DNA of 64,000 bases from Xanthomonas dyei (lineage in GTDB: Bacteria > Pseudomonadota > Gammaproteobacteria > Xanthomonadales > Xanthomonadaceae), in NCBI RefSeq assembly GCF_002939865.1, contig NZ_MDEE01000013.1:55755-119754 (forward strand), written 5' to 3'. Shown here piece by piece: positions 12,228 through 22,729 of the stretch. The position numbers were made by a program, and so were the translations under genes. A model generated the notes under the pieces. That model made no database searches and was not told the origin of the DNA. It saw nothing but the letters and a program-made list of their open reading frames with translations. Numbering within the stretch: the first letter of the stretch is position 1; every line of letters starts with the position of its first letter.

Positions 12228-13010
12228 ATGGCAGAGTTCACCCTCCCCAAGAATTCAAAGATCGGCAAGGGTAAGCATTACCCTGCGCAAGGCGCCAAGA
12301 ACACGCGCACCTTCAAGGTCTACCGCTGGGATCCGGATGGCGACGCCAACCCGCGCACCGACAGCTACGAGATCGATCTCGACAAGTGCGGCCCGATGGT
12401 GTTGGACGCGCTGATCAAGATCAAGAACGAGATCGACCCGACGTTGGCGTTCCGTCGTTCGTGCCGCGAGGGCATCTGCGGCTCGTGTGCAATGAACATC
12501 GACGGCACCAATACGCTGGCCTGCACCAAGGCGATCGGCGACTGCGGCAAGGCCGAAGTGCCGATCTACCCGCTGCCGCACATGGATGTGATCAAGGATT
12601 TGGTACCCGACCTGACCCACTTCTACGCGCAGTACGCGTCGATCAAGCCGTGGATCCGCACTCAGACCCCGCCGCCCCCGGATCGCGAACGCCTGCAGTC
12701 GCCGGAAGACCGCAAGAAGCTGGACGGCCTGTACGAGTGCATCCTGTGCGCGTGCTGCTCGACCAGCTGCCCGAGCTACTGGTGGAATGGCGAACGTTAC
12801 CTGGGCCCGGCCATCCTGCTGCAGGCGTACCGCTGGATCATCGACTCGCGCGATGAAGACACCGGCGCGCGCCTGGACGATCTGGAAGACCCGTTCAAGT
12901 TGTATCGTTGCCACACCATCATGAACTGCGCACGGACCTGCCCGAAGGGGCTCAATCCTGCGCTGGCGATCGCCGAGATCAAGAAATTGATGATGGCCCG
13001 TCGCGCCTGA
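12228..13010 (+). CDS. sdhB: Succinate dehydrogenase iron-sulfur subunit
   Basis: A 260-residue subunit carrying the three iron-sulfur clusters that pass electrons from SdhA to quinone. The [2Fe-2S] ligands lie in CREGICGSC (C79, C84, C87) with C99. The other clusters are bound by [11 protein letters not shown] (171-181) and [14 protein letters not shown] near residues 226-239. The start is the ATG giving MAEFTLPKN; the open frame extends upstream but lacks family similarity. All ligands are intact. Confidence 0.97.
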   Translation: MAEFTLPKNSKIGKGKHYPAQGAKNTRTFKVYRWDPDGDANPRTDSYEIDLDKCGPMVLDALIKIKNEIDPTLAFRRSCREGICGSCAMNIDGTNTLACTKAIGDCGKAEVPIYPLPHMDVIKDLVPDLTHFYAQYASIKPWIRTQTPPPPDRERLQSPEDRKKLDGLYECILCACCSTSCPSYWWNGERYLGPAILLQAYRWIIDSRDEDTGARLDDLEDPFKLYRCHTIMNCARTCPKGLNPALAIAEIKKLMMARRA

Positions 13011-13123
13011 TCGCAAGGCACCGAGGTCTCGCATTGGCGGGATGTGGTTCGCAGCGGCACCGGCCCGATGGTCAGGTGCCGCTGTCGTTTTCGCCCCCGC
13101 CGCAGGGCAGGGTGGAGAGAGAG

Positions 13124-13372
13124 ATGGACGAAGAAACCTTGTTGAAAAAGCTGCGCTGGCGTTGCCGGCGTGGCATGCGCGAGCTGGATCAGCTGTTCGG
13201 GCGCTATCTGGATCAGCGCTGGGCGCAGGCTTCCGAGTCAGAGCGCGCGGTTTTCCTACAGCTGCTGGATTGCGAAGACGATAAGTTGTGGCGCTGGTTC
13301 ATGGGTTACGAGGCTTGCCCGGATGTCGCCAACGCCGCACTCATTGCCGATATCCGCGCCTTGCCGGCTTGA
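13124..13372 (+). CDS. sdhE: FAD assembly factor SdhE
   Basis: An 82-residue SdhE/YgfY (Sdh5) family protein that promotes covalent attachment of FAD to SdhA. The conserved RGMRE motif is at 16-20, and DLxLxxF-type features appear as [11 protein letters not shown]. The start follows a GGAGAGAG ribosome-binding stretch. It lies 113 bp after sdhB and overlaps the next gene, a YgfX-like membrane protein, which matches the known ygfY-ygfX pairing. Confidence 0.92.
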   Translation: MDEETLLKKLRWRCRRGMRELDQLFGRYLDQRWAQASESERAVFLQLLDCEDDKLWRWFMGYEACPDVANAALIADIRALPA

Positions 13373-13775
13373 GTGGCGGCCTTCGCGCGGGCTTGTTTGC
13401 GCACTGAGCCTGCTCGCCGTGCTGGCACTGTGCGCCGTCTGGCGTAGCGGTGTGCCGCTCTGGCTGGCTGGAATGCTGTCCATCGGCGTACCGGCATCGG
13501 TTGCGAGGTCGCTGTGGTTGTTGTTGCGCTCGCCAGTGCGGCAGTTGGTGGTGCCGTGGAGCGAGAGCCCCGCCAGCATTGACGGCACCCAGGTGCAGAA
13601 CCTGCAGGTTGCCTGGCGCGGGCCGATTGCGGTGGTGTCGTGGACGGGGCTGGATGCGCGTCGCGAGCGCCTGCATTTCTGGCCGGATACCTTGCCGGCG
13701 CCGCAACGACGTGAACTGCGTCTGGCCGCCCAGGCACACGCGATTTCGTCCGGGCGTCCGCAAGTGTCACCATAG
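13323..13775 (+). CDS. YgfX/CptA-like inner membrane protein
   Basis: A 150-residue protein from the ATG at 13323, which lies inside sdhE. The segment [11 protein letters not shown] near residues 14-24 is typical of the YgfX family, followed by two hydrophobic helices (about 25-65) and a soluble tail containing WRGP and LHFWPDTL. In enterobacteria YgfX is the partner of SdhE/YgfY and has been described as a toxin-like protein acting on cytoskeletal proteins. Start choice is uncertain because the frame is open further upstream. Function here is inferred from family and position. Confidence 0.7.
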   Translation: MSPTPHSLPISAPCRLEWRPSRGLVCALSLLAVLALCAVWRSGVPLWLAGMLSIGVPASVARSLWLLLRSPVRQLVVPWSESPASIDGTQVQNLQVAWRGPIAVVSWTGLDARRERLHFWPDTLPAPQRRELRLAAQAHAISSGRPQVSP

Positions 13776-13798
13776 CGTCCCTTTTCTGGTTGAACCGC

Positions 13799-15040
13799 AT
13801 GTTCAAACCTATCCCGGTTGCCATCGGCTTGCGCTACCTGCGTGCCAAGCGGCGCAATGGCTTCATCTCGTTTATCTCGATGGCATCGATCCTGGGCATC
13901 GCCCTGGGCGTCACCGTGCTGATCACCACGTTGGCGGTGATGAGCGGTTTTCAGAAGGAAATCCGCGACCGCCTGTTGCAGATGGCCGCGCACGCCACCG
14001 TCAGCGCCGAAGGTGCGCCGATGCGCGACTGGCAGCATGCGGTCGAGGTCGCCATGGCCGACCCGCGCGTTGCCGGCGCCGCACCGTATATCGAAACCGA
14101 ATCGCTACTGCAGGGCCCGCGCAAGCAGCCGGCCATCGTGCGTGGCATCGTTCCGGCCGAAGAGAACAAGGTGTCGGTGTTGGCCAAGAAGATGCAGCAG
14201 GGCTCGGTCGATAGCCTGACTCCGGGTTCCTACAACATCGTCATCGGCAAGGAGCTGGCGCTCTGGCTGGGCGTGGATGTGGGCGACAGCATTGTGGTCT
14301 TGCTCAGCGACACGCAGGCCACGCCGCTTGGCGCGATGCCGCGGCTCAAGCGCTTCACCGTCAGCGGCATTTTCGAAGCCGGCTACAACGAGATCGATCG
14401 CGGCCTGGCCGTGGTCAACATGCAGGATCTGGGGCGGGTCTTGCGCATGGATGGCGTCACCGGCGTGCGGCTGCGCCTGCACGACATGGATCAGGCCTGG
14501 AACGTCGCGCGCGATCTGGCGCTGAAGTTGCACGGCCCGTACCGGGTGAGCGACTGGACCCAGGAAAACGCCAATCTCTATCACTCGTTGAAGATGGAAA
14601 AGACCGTAATGGGCATCCTGCTGTCGCTGATCGTGGCGATGGGGGCGTTCAATCTGGTGTCGTCGCAGGTGATGCTGGTGACCGACAAGCAGGCAGACAT
14701 CGCGATCCTGCGCACGCTGGGCTTGTCGCCTGGCGGAGTGATGCAGGTGTTCATGGTGCAGGGCTCGTTGATCGGCTTCATGGGCACGATCATGGGGGTG
14801 ATCGGCGGCATCGTGTTGACGCTCAATCTGGAGCGCATTCTCGGCCTGATCGAGGCGATCTTCAGCGTCAAACTGCTGCCCGAAGATGTGTACTACATCA
14901 CCGGTCTGCCCACCGACATGCAAACCCAGGATGTGGTGGTGATCACGGTGGTGGCGTTGGTGATGAGTTTTCTGGCGACCTTGTACCCGGCGTGGCGCGC
15001 CTCGCGCACCCAGCCGGCGGAGGCGTTGCGTTATGAATGA
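13799..15040 (+). CDS. lolC: Lipoprotein-releasing ABC transporter permease
   Basis: A 413-residue LolC/LolE-family permease that extracts mature lipoproteins from the inner membrane for transfer to LolA. The N-terminal [19 protein letters not shown] motif and first helix, the periplasmic domain (about 50-270), and three C-terminal helices ending in [18 protein letters not shown] are all typical. The start is the ATG at 13799 (MFKPIPVAI); a TTG three codons upstream is less likely. Only one permease gene is present, so it may act as a homodimer (LolF-like) with LolD. It overlaps lolD by 8 bp. Confidence 0.93.
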   Translation: MFKPIPVAIGLRYLRAKRRNGFISFISMASILGIALGVTVLITTLAVMSGFQKEIRDRLLQMAAHATVSAEGAPMRDWQHAVEVAMADPRVAGAAPYIETESLLQGPRKQPAIVRGIVPAEENKVSVLAKKMQQGSVDSLTPGSYNIVIGKELALWLGVDVGDSIVVLLSDTQATPLGAMPRLKRFTVSGIFEAGYNEIDRGLAVVNMQDLGRVLRMDGVTGVRLRLHDMDQAWNVARDLALKLHGPYRVSDWTQENANLYHSLKMEKTVMGILLSLIVAMGAFNLVSSQVMLVTDKQADIAILRTLGLSPGGVMQVFMVQGSLIGFMGTIMGVIGGIVLTLNLERILGLIEAIFSVKLLPEDVYYITGLPTDMQTQDVVVITVVALVMSFLATLYPAWRASRTQPAEALRYE

Positions 15041-15767
15041 GATCCTGGAATCGCGCGTGCAGAAGTCAACTCCAGCAGATGTGGTGATCCGCGCCGAGGC
15101 GCTGGCCAAGACCTACGCCGAAGGCAAGATGCGCACACCGGTGTTCGATGGTCTGGATCTGTCGGTGGCAACCGGTGAGACGGTGGCGATCGTCGGCGCG
15201 TCCGGCGCGGGCAAGAGCACGTTGCTGCATCTGCTCGGCGGGCTGGATATTCCGACGTCGGGCGAGGTGTATGTCGCTGGCAGGCGCATGTCTGCGCTGT
15301 CCGATGGCGAGCGCGGCAGGCTGCGTAACCAGGCGCTGGGCTTCGTGTACCAGTTCCATCATCTGCTGCCGGAATTCACCGCGCTGGAAAACGTGATGAT
15401 GCCGGTGCTGCTGTCGGGCAAGGAGGTGGCGGTGGCGCGCGGGCAGGCATTGCAGTTGCTGGAATCGGTCGGGCTCGGCCATCGCATCGAGCACAAGCCC
15501 AGCGAGCTGTCCGGCGGCGAGCGTCAGCGCTGTGCGGTGGCGCGTGCGCTGGTGAACAAGCCGGGATGCGTGCTGGGCGACGAGCCCACCGGCAATCTCG
15601 ACGACAAGACCGCCGGCACCGTATTCGAGCTAATGCTGGAACTCAACCGCGCACAGCGCACCAGCCTGGTGTTGGTCACTCACGACCGCAGCCTGGCACG
15701 TCGCCTGGATCGTGTGCTGGAGCTGCATCAAGGCAAGTTGCGCGAGCTGGCACCGTCGGCAGTGTGA
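15033..15767 (+). CDS. lolD: Lipoprotein-releasing system ATPase LolD
   Basis: A 244-residue ABC ATPase powering lipoprotein release. Walker [10 protein letters not shown] is at 55-63, the Q-loop in [16 protein letters not shown], the signature LSGGERQR near residue 153, Walker B with GDEPTGNLD, and the H-loop in VTHDRSLA. The segment [13 protein letters not shown] is characteristic of LolD rather than MacB. It overlaps lolC by 8 bp, implying coupled translation. Confidence 0.95.
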   Translation: MNEILESRVQKSTPADVVIRAEALAKTYAEGKMRTPVFDGLDLSVATGETVAIVGASGAGKSTLLHLLGGLDIPTSGEVYVAGRRMSALSDGERGRLRNQALGFVYQFHHLLPEFTALENVMMPVLLSGKEVAVARGQALQLLESVGLGHRIEHKPSELSGGERQRCAVARALVNKPGCVLGDEPTGNLDDKTAGTVFELMLELNRAQRTSLVLVTHDRSLARRLDRVLELHQGKLRELAPSAV

Positions 15768-15824
15768 GTGCGGTCGACGCGATCGGGTTGCCGGTCGTGT
15801 CGCGCAATAAGTAAACGTATTTCG

Positions 15825-15862
15825 GGCCGCATATCGCTGCGTGCGAGATTCGCAGCGCGGCC
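15825..15862. terminator. Two-tier hairpin after lolD
   Basis: GGCCGC (15825-15830) pairs with GCGGCC (15857-15862) around an inner CGCTGCG/CGCAGCG stem (15835-15841/15851-15857). It lies between the convergent lolC-lolD and SDR genes, where a bidirectional terminator would be expected. There is no clear T-run, so the role is inferred. Confidence 0.35.
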
Positions 15863-15970
15863 GTTTGGTGGTGAGCACAGTCGTTGTGTTAGCTGCTCCG
15901 AACCTCTGGACTCCACCTCTATCCACATCACTGCAGGTCATTGCGACCTGCAGTGATGCCTTGGCATCGA

Positions 15971-17035
15971 TCAGGGAATGATGCGCAGGGCCCGCAACCG
16001 GGTGAACAGCTCAAAGAAGGAGGCGCGGCTGTCGTAGAAGTCCAGGAAGCCCAACTCGCGGCTCTTGGTCATATCGTTGACGCACTCGATCTCGCGGCCC
16101 AGGTCGGCATCGGTGTGCCACCACGAGGCCAGACGATTGACGTCCGACTCCACCAGATTGTGCTGCGCTGCCAATTCGGCCCACAGCGCCGGTGCGGTGT
16201 CGGTCAGGCGCGCTTCCAATGGCTGCGGCGTATCGGGGCAGGTGACTGCATCGAGGTCGAAGAACGCGGCGATCTCGCCCCACATCCAGCGCCAGCGGAA
16301 TACATCGCCATTGACGGTGTTGAAGGCCTGGTTGCGCGCCCCCGGGCTGAGACCTGCCCAGGCCAGCTGACGGCCGAGCAGGCCGGCGTCGGTCAGATCT
16401 GTGAGGCTGTTCCACTGCGCCTGCGAGCCTGGAAACACGAACGGCTGGCCGGTGTGCTTGCACAGCGAGGCGTAGACCGCCAGCGTCACGCCCATGTTCA
16501 TCGCATTGCTGCCATTGGCCATGCCGATCATGGTGTGCGAGCGATGTACGCTCCACCCGAAACCATGCCGCTCCGCGTGCGCGAACAGCAGGTCTTCGAG
16601 CGTGTAGTAGAAATTTTCGCCCGGCTGGCGCGGCTCGCTCTCGCGGAACGGCGTTTCGGCCTTACCGCTGCCGTAGTTTTCGAACGCGCCAAGATAGTGC
16701 TTGGTGCCGGTGACCAGCGCCATGTGCTGCAGCGGCGCGTCGCTCAAGGCATCGCACAGGTGCCGCATCATCGCGCCATTGGCCTCGACGTTCTCGCGTT
16801 CGGTGTCGCGACGCGTCCAGGTACAGAAAAAGACGTGGGTGATCGGCAGACCGCGCAGCGCGTTGTTGGTGCTGTCGGCGTCCAGCAGATCGGCGGCGAC
16901 AGGAATGACGCCATCGTGCTGCAGCGGGCGGCGCGCCAGGCCGTAAACGGTCCAACCGTCGGCTACCAGCACGTTGGCCAGGTTGTAACCGGAGATGCCG
17001 GTCACGCCGACAATCAATGCAATGCCTTTACGCAT
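15971..17035 (-). CDS. NAD(P)-dependent SDR, PRISE (progesterone 5-beta-reductase-like) family
   Basis: A 354-residue extended short-chain dehydrogenase with the Rossmann motif VGVTGISGYNLA at 9-20. ALVTGTKHYLG and ENFYYTLEDLL are typical of the PRISE enone reductases (iridoid synthase-like), where the tyrosine of the YYxxEDLL segment is catalytic. The C-terminal half, with WRWMWGEIAAFF and LASWWHTDADLG, also matches that group. The physiological substrate is unknown. It is convergent with lolD and divergent from comEC across about 380 bp. Confidence 0.8.
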   Translation of the reverse strand: MRKGIALIVGVTGISGYNLANVLVADGWTVYGLARRPLQHDGVIPVAADLLDADSTNNALRGLPITHVFFCTWTRRDTERENVEANGAMMRHLCDALSDAPLQHMALVTGTKHYLGAFENYGSGKAETPFRESEPRQPGENFYYTLEDLLFAHAERHGFGWSVHRSHTMIGMANGSNAMNMGVTLAVYASLCKHTGQPFVFPGSQAQWNSLTDLTDAGLLGRQLAWAGLSPGARNQAFNTVNGDVFRWRWMWGEIAAFFDLDAVTCPDTPQPLEARLTDTAPALWAELAAQHNLVESDVNRLASWWHTDADLGREIECVNDMTKSRELGFLDFYDSRASFFELFTRLRALRIIP

Positions 17036-17416
17036 GTGGGGAACTCCTCAAAGACAGCGTCGAACATAGCCCGTTGATCATGAAATCGAGGCGAATGCCG
17101 GGCTGCGTGACCTGCTGAAAACCTCAGGCGCTTCGCATCGGCCCTGTCTCATTGAACTACACGGTTCTACGTGTTCGCCTCGGCCGAACGGACGCGCGGA
17201 CGTCAATCGATCAGACCGTGAGTTTCATCACCGACGGTCTTGGCCGCACGCGCGCCTCGGCGTTTGGCATGCGCACCCAGTAGTGACATGCCGGCAATGT
17301 GCTACAGCAGATCCGGTCTCTTCTGACTGTCTTGCGCGCAAACCACCGCTGTCGGCAACGCAGTGATTGACTTAGCGTTGCTTCCTGGATCAGGACGATC
17401 AGGATTGAGCAGCAAC
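17036..17416. other. SDR-comEC intergenic region
   Basis: A 381-bp gap between divergent genes. I see no gene, tRNA or strong hairpin. It presumably holds promoters for both neighbours, but no confident -35/-10 pair could be picked. Confidence 0.5.
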
Positions 17417-19987
17417 ATGGATGTGTCAGGCCACGCAGCGCCATTGCCGCGCCTTGCATCGGCAGTGCCAGTGGCAGTCGCGTTGCTGCTGGGCGTGGTC
17501 GTTTGTGCGTGGTCGCCGGCGCTACTGCCGCAGGCGCTCTACGCCGCCTGCCTGTTGGCGGGGGCGCTGGGCATCGCGCTCGCCCGGTGGCTGCGTCCGC
17601 GGCGAGCTGCGTGGATGCTGGTGCTTGCGACGGCTGGGGCGGGCTTCGGGCTGACTGGCTGGCAAGTCGCCGAGACCTTGCAGGCGCAATTGCTGCCGCG
17701 TGACGAAGCGCGCGAGATACGCGTGCGTGGCCGAATTGTCGGGCTGCCGGTGGCCGAGCAACGGCGTACGCGCTTTCAGTTGCGCGTCGATCATGATCAA
17801 ACGCAGCCGGCGGCCCTGCGCGGCAAGCTGCTGCAACTGGCGTGGTACGACCCCTTCGGCGCCGATCAGATCGGGCCGCGTGTTGCCTTGCGTGCCGGGG
17901 CGGACTGGCAACTGCAGCTCAAGCTGCGAGCACCGCGCGGTCTGCGTAATCCGGGTGGGTTCGATGCGGAGCGTCAGGCGTTGGCGCAGCGCATCGCGGC
18001 CACCGGGTATGTGCGCGATCTCGGCGCTGCACGCGAGCTTGCCGCTCCGCGTGGCGTGGATGCCTGGCGCGACCGGATGTCGCTGCGGATTGCCGAACAG
18101 GTCTCCGGTCCTTCCGCGCCTTACCTGCGCGCACTTGCATTGGGCGACACGCGCGGACTGGACGATGCGGCATGGGCGACCCTGCGCGCGACCGGGCTGA
18201 GTCATTTGATCGCCATCTCCGGATTTCATGTCGGCCTGGTTGCCGCGTTCTTTGCATTGGCGGTGGCCGGCGTGTGGCGATGGCGGCCGGGTTTGGGTCT
18301 GGTGATGCCGCGCGTGCACGCTGCGGCCATCGCCGCGCTACTCGGCGCGGCTGCGTACGCGATGTTGGCAGGGCTGGCGCTGCCCACGGTCCGCACCGTG
18401 CTGATGATCGCCGTCGTCGCACTGGCGCGGGTCGCGCGGCGACGCGCCACAACCGCGCAGATTCTCGCGCTGGCCTTGTTCGCGGTGCTGGTATGGGACC
18501 CGCTGAGCGTGCTGGTGGCAGGCTTCTGGCTCAGTTTTGCCGGCGTTGCCTGGCTGGTGTGGTGCCTGCCCGCAGATGACCGGAGCATTCTGCGCGGCTT
18601 CCTGTCCGCGCAGACCGTCGCCACCGTCGGCTTGCTGCCGCTGACGGTCAGTTTGTTTGGGCAAGCATCGCTGGTGGGGCCATTGGCCAATCTTGTCGCC
18701 ATTCCCTGGTGGACCTTTGTCGTGGTGCCGCTGTGTCTGCTGGGAACGGCGCTCGAAGCACTGCGGGCTGGTGCGGGCCTGTGGGCGTGGCAATTGGCCG
18801 GCTGGTGCTTCGAGCTGACCTGGCCTTCGTTCGTCTGGCTTGGGCAGACCACGCTGGCGTTGTGGTGGGTGCCCGAATCCGACGGGATTGCGCTGATTGC
18901 AGCGTTGCTGGGCGCGTTCTGGCTATTGCTGCCGCGAGGCACGCCGGGCAAGGCCGTGGCGATGCTGCTGTGGCTGCCGCTGTTATGGCCGGATCGCGCG
19001 TTGCCCGGCGCTGGCGAAGCCGACCTGCAAGTGCTGGATGTGGGGCAGGGTCTTGCGGTGTTGGTGCGCACGCAACGGCACGCGCTGCTGTTCGATACGG
19101 GCCCCGCAGTACGCGACGGGTTCGACGCCGGTGAGCGCGTGGTGCTGCCCGCCTTGCGCGCGCTCGGGGTGCGTCAACTGGATGCACTCGTGCTCAGTCA
19201 TGCCGATGCCGATCATGCCGGTGGCTACCCAGCAGTGCGTGCAGGGCTGCCGGTCGCGATGACGGCAGCGCCGCCGGGCGCGCCGCTGGACGTCAGTGCG
19301 CGCTGCCAAGCCGGCCAGCAGTGGGAGTGGGATGGCGTGCGCTTTCGCTTTCTGCATCCAGGTGCGGACTTTCCGTACCTGCGCAATCAGTCCAGCTGCG
19401 TGCTGCGGGTTGAGACGCGGCATGCCAGTGCGTTGTTGCCAGGCGATATCGATGAACTCATCGAGCATCGGTTGATGCGCGAGCAGGTTGCCGGGCTGCG
19501 TGCCGAGGTGGTGGTGGTACCGCACCATGGCAGTGCGGATGGCTCCCACGCCCGCTTCGTTGCCGCCACGGGCGCGCGGCTGGCGCTGGTGTCCTCCGGG
19601 TATGGCAACCGTTTCGGCCATCCCCGCGCGCAGGTGGTCCAGCGCTGGCAGGGCAATGGCGCGGAATTGCTCGACACCGCCCGGTCCGGTGCGATCAGGG
19701 TATGGCTGGGCGCGGACGGCCTGCAGGTCCGCGAACGACGGCGCTGGCAGCCGCGTCTATGGGATGCTGCGGAACGGCGACGGTCGACTGCTATCCTATC
19801 GGCCAGCGAACAGGCGGCCGCGTTGCCGGAGGAATCGAATCGTGTTGGAGCTGGTCAAGGCGGGCGGTTGGCCGATGGTGCCGTTGCTGTTGCTGGGCGT
19901 GATCGCCCTGGCGATCGTGCTGGAGCGTCTATGGACCTTGCGCCGCAACGAGGTGACGCCGCCGGGGTTGGGCGAAGAGGTCCGTAA
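17417..19987 (+). CDS. comEC: DNA internalization competence protein ComEC/Rec2
   Basis: An 856-residue membrane channel for uptake of single-stranded DNA during transformation. It has an N-terminal DUF4131 region, the ComEC competence domain with multiple helices (about 220-500, including HLIAISGFHVGLVAA), and a C-terminal metallo-beta-lactamase-like domain with LDVGQGLAVLV, FDTGP and LSHADADHAGG. Another histidine motif, VVPHHGSADGSH, follows. The ATG at 17417 gives MDVSGHAAPL. The reading frame continues 146 nt into exbB; the last 50 or so residues have no visible domain, so the true end may be altered. Confidence 0.92.
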   Translation: MDVSGHAAPLPRLASAVPVAVALLLGVVVCAWSPALLPQALYAACLLAGALGIALARWLRPRRAAWMLVLATAGAGFGLTGWQVAETLQAQLLPRDEAREIRVRGRIVGLPVAEQRRTRFQLRVDHDQTQPAALRGKLLQLAWYDPFGADQIGPRVALRAGADWQLQLKLRAPRGLRNPGGFDAERQALAQRIAATGYVRDLGAARELAAPRGVDAWRDRMSLRIAEQVSGPSAPYLRALALGDTRGLDDAAWATLRATGLSHLIAISGFHVGLVAAFFALAVAGVWRWRPGLGLVMPRVHAAAIAALLGAAAYAMLAGLALPTVRTVLMIAVVALARVARRRATTAQILALALFAVLVWDPLSVLVAGFWLSFAGVAWLVWCLPADDRSILRGFLSAQTVATVGLLPLTVSLFGQASLVGPLANLVAIPWWTFVVVPLCLLGTALEALRAGAGLWAWQLAGWCFELTWPSFVWLGQTTLALWWVPESDGIALIAALLGAFWLLLPRGTPGKAVAMLLWLPLLWPDRALPGAGEADLQVLDVGQGLAVLVRTQRHALLFDTGPAVRDGFDAGERVVLPALRALGVRQLDALVLSHADADHAGGYPAVRAGLPVAMTAAPPGAPLDVSARCQAGQQWEWDGVRFRFLHPGADFPYLRNQSSCVLRVETRHASALLPGDIDELIEHRLMREQVAGLRAEVVVVPHHGSADGSHARFVAATGARLALVSSGYGNRFGHPRAQVVQRWQGNGAELLDTARSGAIRVWLGADGLQVRERRRWQPRLWDAAERRRSTAILSASEQAAALPEESNRVGAGQGGRLADGAVAVAGRDRPGDRAGASMDLAPQRGDAAGVGRRGP

Positions 19988-20504
19988 CTGGGCCGCGCGC
20001 GGCAAGCTGGACCCCACCCATATCGAGTCGCTACGGCGCAATTCGCCACTGGGCGCGCTACTGGCTGCTGCACTGGATGTCCGTGGCCGTCCGCGCGATC
20101 TGGTGCGTGAACGTATCGAAGACACCGGTCGCCATGTGGTGCATCGCATGGAGCGCCATCTGAACGCGCTGGGCACCATCGCGTCGGCCGGCCCGCTGTT
20201 GGGGCTGCTCGGCACGGTGGTCGGCATGATCCAGATGTTCCTGGGCATCCTCGATCACGGCGTGGGCGATGTGAACCAGCTGGCCGGCGGCATCGGCAAG
20301 GCGCTGGTGTGTACCGCCACCGGCATGATCATCGCGGTACCTGCGCTGATGGCGCATCGCTTCTTCAAGGGGCGCATTGCCGGCTATATCATCGAGATGG
20401 AGCAGGAAGCCACGCTGTTGCTGGACACCATGGAAGGCCGCGGAGCGCCTGTGGCCGCAGCACCGGCAGCAGCGGGCAGCAAGCCTGTCATGGCAAAGGG
20501 CTGA
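19842..20504 (+). CDS. exbB: MotA/TolQ/ExbB proton channel family protein
   Basis: A 220-residue ExbB-like inner membrane protein that, with ExbD, uses the proton gradient to energise TonB or related transport. The GTG start giving (M)LELVKAGGWPM is preceded by a strong GGAGGAA ribosome-binding site at 19828-19834. Three helices are visible, with the conserved channel region SAGPLLGLLGTVVGMI near residues 114-129 and GGIGKALVCTATGMIIAVPAL near 150. It lies inside the 3' end of the comEC frame and 3 bp before exbD. In Xanthomonas this pair precedes msbA-lpxK. Confidence 0.92.
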   Translation: MLELVKAGGWPMVPLLLLGVIALAIVLERLWTLRRNEVTPPGLGEEVRNWAARGKLDPTHIESLRRNSPLGALLAAALDVRGRPRDLVRERIEDTGRHVVHRMERHLNALGTIASAGPLLGLLGTVVGMIQMFLGILDHGVGDVNQLAGGIGKALVCTATGMIIAVPALMAHRFFKGRIAGYIIEMEQEATLLLDTMEGRGAPVAAAPAAAGSKPVMAKG

Positions 20505-20507
20505 CGG

Positions 20508-20963
20508 ATGCGCATCGGCAGCGACCGAAGCCAGGACGAGCCGCAGATCGACCTGGTGCCATTGATTGACGTCATTCTCGTCCTCATCATCTTCTTCGTG
20601 GTGACCACGACCTTCGACGCACGCTCCACGCTGCAGCTGCAATTGCCGACCGCCAGCGACCAGAACACCAGCGCGCCGCCGCGTTCGCTCAGCGTGCTGG
20701 TCAATGCCGACGGGCATTACTTCATCAACGACCAGGAAGTGTTGCGCTCGGATGTGGACTCGCTGAAGCAGACCATCGCTCAGATCGCCGGCGACGACCG
20801 CGAGCAGACGGTGTTGATGCGCGCCGATGCGCGTACGCCGTATCAGGCCGTTGTCACCGCGCAGGATGCGTTGGGGCAACTTGGCTTTCGGCGCATCGCC
20901 ATTGCGACTGCGCCCCAGACCGGCGCCGCCGGTAAAACAAGCAAGAACGGAACCCGCCAGTGA
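20508..20963 (+). CDS. exbD: Biopolymer transport protein ExbD/TolR family
   Basis: A 151-residue single-pass protein. The short cytoplasmic N-terminus is followed by the family motif PQIDLVPLIDVILVLIIFF at about 12-30, including the membrane aspartate that carries protons. The rest is periplasmic, with LRADARTPYQ-like features at the C-terminal side. It partners the adjacent exbB product. Its stop codon overlaps the GTG start of msbA as GTGA at 20960-20963, so expression is coupled to lipid export. Confidence 0.93.
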   Translation: MRIGSDRSQDEPQIDLVPLIDVILVLIIFFVVTTTFDARSTLQLQLPTASDQNTSAPPRSLSVLVNADGHYFINDQEVLRSDVDSLKQTIAQIAGDDREQTVLMRADARTPYQAVVTAQDALGQLGFRRIAIATAPQTGAAGKTSKNGTRQ

Positions 20964-22729
20964 CCACCACCAACGACCGCCCGGCGCCAGTGTCGTCCTG
21001 GCGCACGTACCGTCGCCTATTGGCTTTCGCCAAGCCGTATCGGCTGTTGCTGATCGCCGCGCTGATTGCCGCATTGGTTGAAGCCGCAGGTACCACCGGC
21101 TTTTTGGCGTTGATGAAGCCGATCACCGACGAAACCTTCATTTACAAGAACGCCGAAGTCAGTCGCTGGCTGCCGGTGCAGATCATCCTGCTGTTCGTGG
21201 TGCGCGGGGTTGCCGGCTATATCACCGACATGGCGATGGGCAAATCCGCACGCAGCATCGCGCGCGATCTGCGCGTCAAGGTGATGGCCAAGTATCTGCG
21301 CCTGCCGGGCTCGCGCTTCGATTCCGAACCGGTCCCGTCGATGCTGATCCGCCTGGGCTCGGACTCCGATCAAGTCGCACAGGCTGCGGTGGATGCGGTC
21401 AAGGTGATGATCCAGCAGTCGCTGCAGGTGATCGGCGCATTGGCGCTGATGCTGTGGCACAGCTGGCAGGTCACGCTGACCATTCTGGTGCTCGCACCGG
21501 TACTGGCGTGGGTGATGGACAAGGTGGCACGTCGGTATCGACGCATCAGCCACAGCATCCAGGAAAGCGGCGCGCATCTGTTGCAGGCCGCCGACCAAAC
21601 CTTGTCCAGCCACCAGGAGGTCAAGATCTACGGCGCCCAGCAGACCGAGATGGAGCGGTATGGCGCGCTGGCCGATCGCAATCTGCGGCTGGCAATGAAG
21701 GTGGAATCCACCCGCGGCATTTCTACCGCCACTGTGCAAATGATCGGTGCGATCGGGTTGTCGGCGCTGCTGTTCGTCGCCGGTGCCCAGGCCTTGGCGG
21801 GACGCCTGACCGCTGGCGACTTCGTGGTGCTGATGACCTCGATGCTGACGATCATCCCGGGCCTGAAGCAGCTCACCAATGTGCAGAACATGGTCCAGCG
21901 CGGCCTGGCCTCGGCCGAGCGGCTGTTCTCGGTACTCGACAGCCCGGACGAACCCGATCAGGGCGCGGTGCCGCTGACGCGTGCGAAGGGCTTGATCGAG
22001 TTTCGCGATGTGACCGCGCGCTATCCGGGGCAGGTGAATCCAGCGCTGGCCGAGGTCAGCTTCGTCGCGCAGCCCGGTACGGTGACGGCGATCGTCGGCC
22101 GCTCCGGGAGCGGCAAGTCCAGCCTGATCAAACTGATCCCGCGTTTTTACGAGGCCGAGGCCGGGCAGATCCTGCTCGACGGTAACCCGGTGCAGGCGTA
22201 CTCGTTGGCCGATCTGCGTCGCCAGATCGCGCTGGTCGGCCAGCAGGTCATGCTGTTCGACGGCAGCATCGCCGACAACGTGGCCTATGGCGAAATGCGC
22301 ACGGCAGATGCCGGCCAACTGGAGCGCGCGATCCTTGGCGCCAATGCGATGGAGTTCGTGGCGCAACTGCCCGAGGGCCTGCAGTCGCATGTCGGCACCA
22401 AAGGCGGGCGGCTGTCCGGTGGGCAGCGCCAGCGTCTGGCGATCGCGCGCGCAATGCTCAAGGATGCGCCCATCTTGATCCTGGACGAAGCCACTGCGGC
22501 ACTGGACAACGAGTCCGAGCGACTGGTGCAGGATGCCTTGCACAAACTGATGCCGGACCGCACCACGTTGGTGATCGCGCACCGGCTGTCCACCATCGAG
22601 CATGCCGATCAGGTGCTGGTGATGGACCAGGGCCGCATCGTCGAGCGCGGCACGCACAACGAATTGCTGGCGCAGGGCGGGCTGTATTCGCATCTGCACG
22701 GCATGCAGTTTCGCGAACGTCAGGCATGA
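20960..22729 (+). CDS. msbA: Lipid A export ATP-binding/permease protein MsbA
   Basis: A 589-residue half-transporter flipping lipid A-core across the inner membrane. Six helices occupy about residues 20-315. The ATPase domain follows with Walker [10 protein letters not shown] (near 375), Q-loop [17 protein letters not shown], signature [15 protein letters not shown], Walker [13 protein letters not shown] and H-loop IAHRLSTIE. Start is the GTG that overlaps the exbD stop. lpxK follows with another ATGA overlap, giving the usual msbA-lpxK pair. Confidence 0.96.
   Translation: MTTTNDRPAPVSSWRTYRRLLAFAKPYRLLLIAALIAALVEAAGTTGFLALMKPITDETFIYKNAEVSRWLPVQIILLFVVRGVAGYITDMAMGKSARSIARDLRVKVMAKYLRLPGSRFDSEPVPSMLIRLGSDSDQVAQAAVDAVKVMIQQSLQVIGALALMLWHSWQVTLTILVLAPVLAWVMDKVARRYRRISHSIQESGAHLLQAADQTLSSHQEVKIYGAQQTEMERYGALADRNLRLAMKVESTRGISTATVQMIGAIGLSALLFVAGAQALAGRLTAGDFVVLMTSMLTIIPGLKQLTNVQNMVQRGLASAERLFSVLDSPDEPDQGAVPLTRAKGLIEFRDVTARYPGQVNPALAEVSFVAQPGTVTAIVGRSGSGKSSLIKLIPRFYEAEAGQILLDGNPVQAYSLADLRRQIALVGQQVMLFDGSIADNVAYGEMRTADAGQLERAILGANAMEFVAQLPEGLQSHVGTKGGRLSGGQRQRLAIARAMLKDAPILILDEATAALDNESERLVQDALHKLMPDRTTLVIAHRLSTIEHADQVLVMDQGRIVERGTHNELLAQGGLYSHLHGMQFRERQA

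Noticed and set aside
15941..17077. A 378-codon plus-strand frame opposite the SDR gene
   Set aside because: The minus-strand SDR has a Rossmann motif and family features; the plus frame has none.
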